The notes beneath the pieces were generated by a model. That model made no database searches. It had not been told where the DNA came from and saw nothing but the letters and a program-made list of their open reading frames with translations. This document shows positions 23,781 through 24,153 of a DNA stretch of 24,153 bases, piece by piece. Origin of the DNA: JAUVKA01 sp964465145 (GTDB lineage: Bacteria; Bacteroidota; Bacteroidia; Bacteroidales; UBA12481). A program made the translations under genes and the position numbers. The stretch lies in contig CAYXJR010000066.1 in NCBI GenBank assembly GCA_964465145.1, forward strand, positions 1 through 24,153. The letters are read 5' to 3'. Within the stretch, counting starts at the first letter, position 1. Every line of letters begins with the position of its first letter.

Positions 23781-23920
23781 AATAAACTAAAAAGCCAGTT
23801 TCGTGACAGCGAAGCTGGCTTCATTTTTTTGAAACGGCCACACAGCTTGCTGTGAGAGATGTTTCAAAAAAAGAAGCACAACTCCTTGGAGTTGTCAAGA
23901 AACTGGTTTTTTAGTTTATT
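23781..23920. other. Nested palindrome directly behind tRNA-Pro
   Basis: The outer arms are 23781-23802 and 23899-23920, pairing over 22 bases with one G-T pair. Inside lie three further hairpins: 23792-23821 (12-base arms, loop TGACAG), 23824-23872 (arms TTTTTTTGAAAC/GTTTCAAAAAAA) which itself encloses CACAGC-TT-GCTGTG at 23841-23854, and 23878-23895 (ACAACTCC-TT-GGAGTTGT). The outer stem and the first hairpin use the same bases 23792-23802, so they exclude each other. No convincing reading frame lies within. Confidence 0.8.
23792..23830 (+). terminator. Rho-independent terminator of tRNA-Pro
   Basis: AAGCCAGTTTCG and CGAAGCTGGCTT form a 12-base stem with a six-base loop, and a run of seven T follows at 23824-23830. 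It begins 13 bases after the tRNA end. Confidence 0.8.
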
Positions 23921-23971
23921 GAATCCACCCCAATGGAGGAAGGGCTGAGCGAAGCGAAAACCAATCCTCAT

Positions 23972-24039
23972 GGAACGGGGACAAGGGACGGGGGACGAAT
24001 GGATAAAATGACAAAGGTTGGCTTGGGTTCAATCCTTTG
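23972..24039 (+). repeat. G-rich array plus GGTTGG hairpin, copy 3
   Basis: GGAACGGGGACAAGGGACGG is the start of a degenerate G-rich array (23972-23998). At 24012-24039, CAAAGGTTGG can pair imperfectly with CAATCCTTTG. Layout and core match 23574-23653 on the other side of the tRNA. The remaining bases to the window end show nothing I can call. Confidence 0.6.
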
Positions 24040-24153
24040 CTGAAAATCAATAGAAAACATCAATCTTTTTTCCATTTTCTCCAGCTTAACTCATCTATAT
24101 CCTTAAATCCGCAAGTAAATTATTAACAATAAAGTCAAAACACTGTGCATAAA

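Noticed and set aside
23781..23920. Integron attC site
   Set aside because: The outer ends read AATAAAC and GTTTATT, not RYYYAAC/GTTRRRY, and there is no integrase or cassette nearby.
23920..23980. Small minus-strand frame (about 35 codons) starting near 23972 and entering the palindrome
   Set aside because: It has no ribosome binding site or recognisable family and is interrupted by the palindrome.
24058..24115. Possible C-terminus (DIDELSWRKWKKD) of a minus-strand gene entering from the right edge
   Set aside because: Two stop codons lie just upstream in the same frame within the window, so at most a tiny peptide could be made.

Overview
The window looks like a chromosomal segment of a Bacteroidota bacterium, most likely from the Bacteroidales/Marinilabiliales side. 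The evidence is moderately AT-rich DNA, a RprX/RprY-type two-component pair, a GEVED-domain remnant, a single-chain Fe-S L-serine dehydratase of the anaerobe type, a LytS/LytTR pair, mostly weak ribosome binding sites, and a few matches to the Bacteroidetes -7 box TAnnTTTG. Assignment below phylum is inference.

Positions 1-3300 are a decayed glycan-use locus. An intact FadR/GntR regulator (83-763) faces minus-strand remnants of an N-acylglucosamine 2-epimerase, an N-acetylneuraminate lyase and a GEVED-domain protein. On the plus strand, a GH43-like beta-propeller glycosidase with an internal out-of-frame deletion runs into the C-terminal end of a GH29 alpha-L-fucosidase. Together they suggest a former sialic-acid and fucose scavenging locus that lost its enzymes and kept its regulator.

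Positions 3400-9500 (all minus strand) hold an exported alkaline phosphatase, a likely two-gene operon of L-serine dehydratase and an ornithine-cyclodeaminase-family protein, then a TPR membrane protein followed by an unusual exported YidD, and a small exported protein of unknown function. Positions 9773-12309 (plus) form a tight LiaF-like / LytS-like kinase / LytTR regulator operon. It converges on a RprXY-like kinase/regulator pair (12373-14536, minus). Further along the minus strand are a uroporphyrinogen-decarboxylase-family protein, a tail-specific S41 protease (prc) and a Fic protein with altered key residues. Positions 19791-23574 (plus) encode two tandem secreted M14 carboxypeptidase-like proteins; the first has lost its zinc and catalytic residues. 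A tRNA-Pro(CGG) follows, with a nested palindrome directly behind it.

The most unusual signal is not a gene. Most intergenic spaces from 7.4 kb on carry degenerate tandem repeats with a seven-base period, built on several unrelated unit sequences (GGGAACA, AAGACGC, GGGTTAC, CAGGTTA types). They often touch or share bases with stop codons, and one fills the whole gap between two convergent stop codons. Three of the G-rich arrays are followed by a hairpin with the same GGTTGGCT...CCAACC core. These arrays resemble, by analogy only, the heptanucleotide STRR repeats of cyanobacteria.
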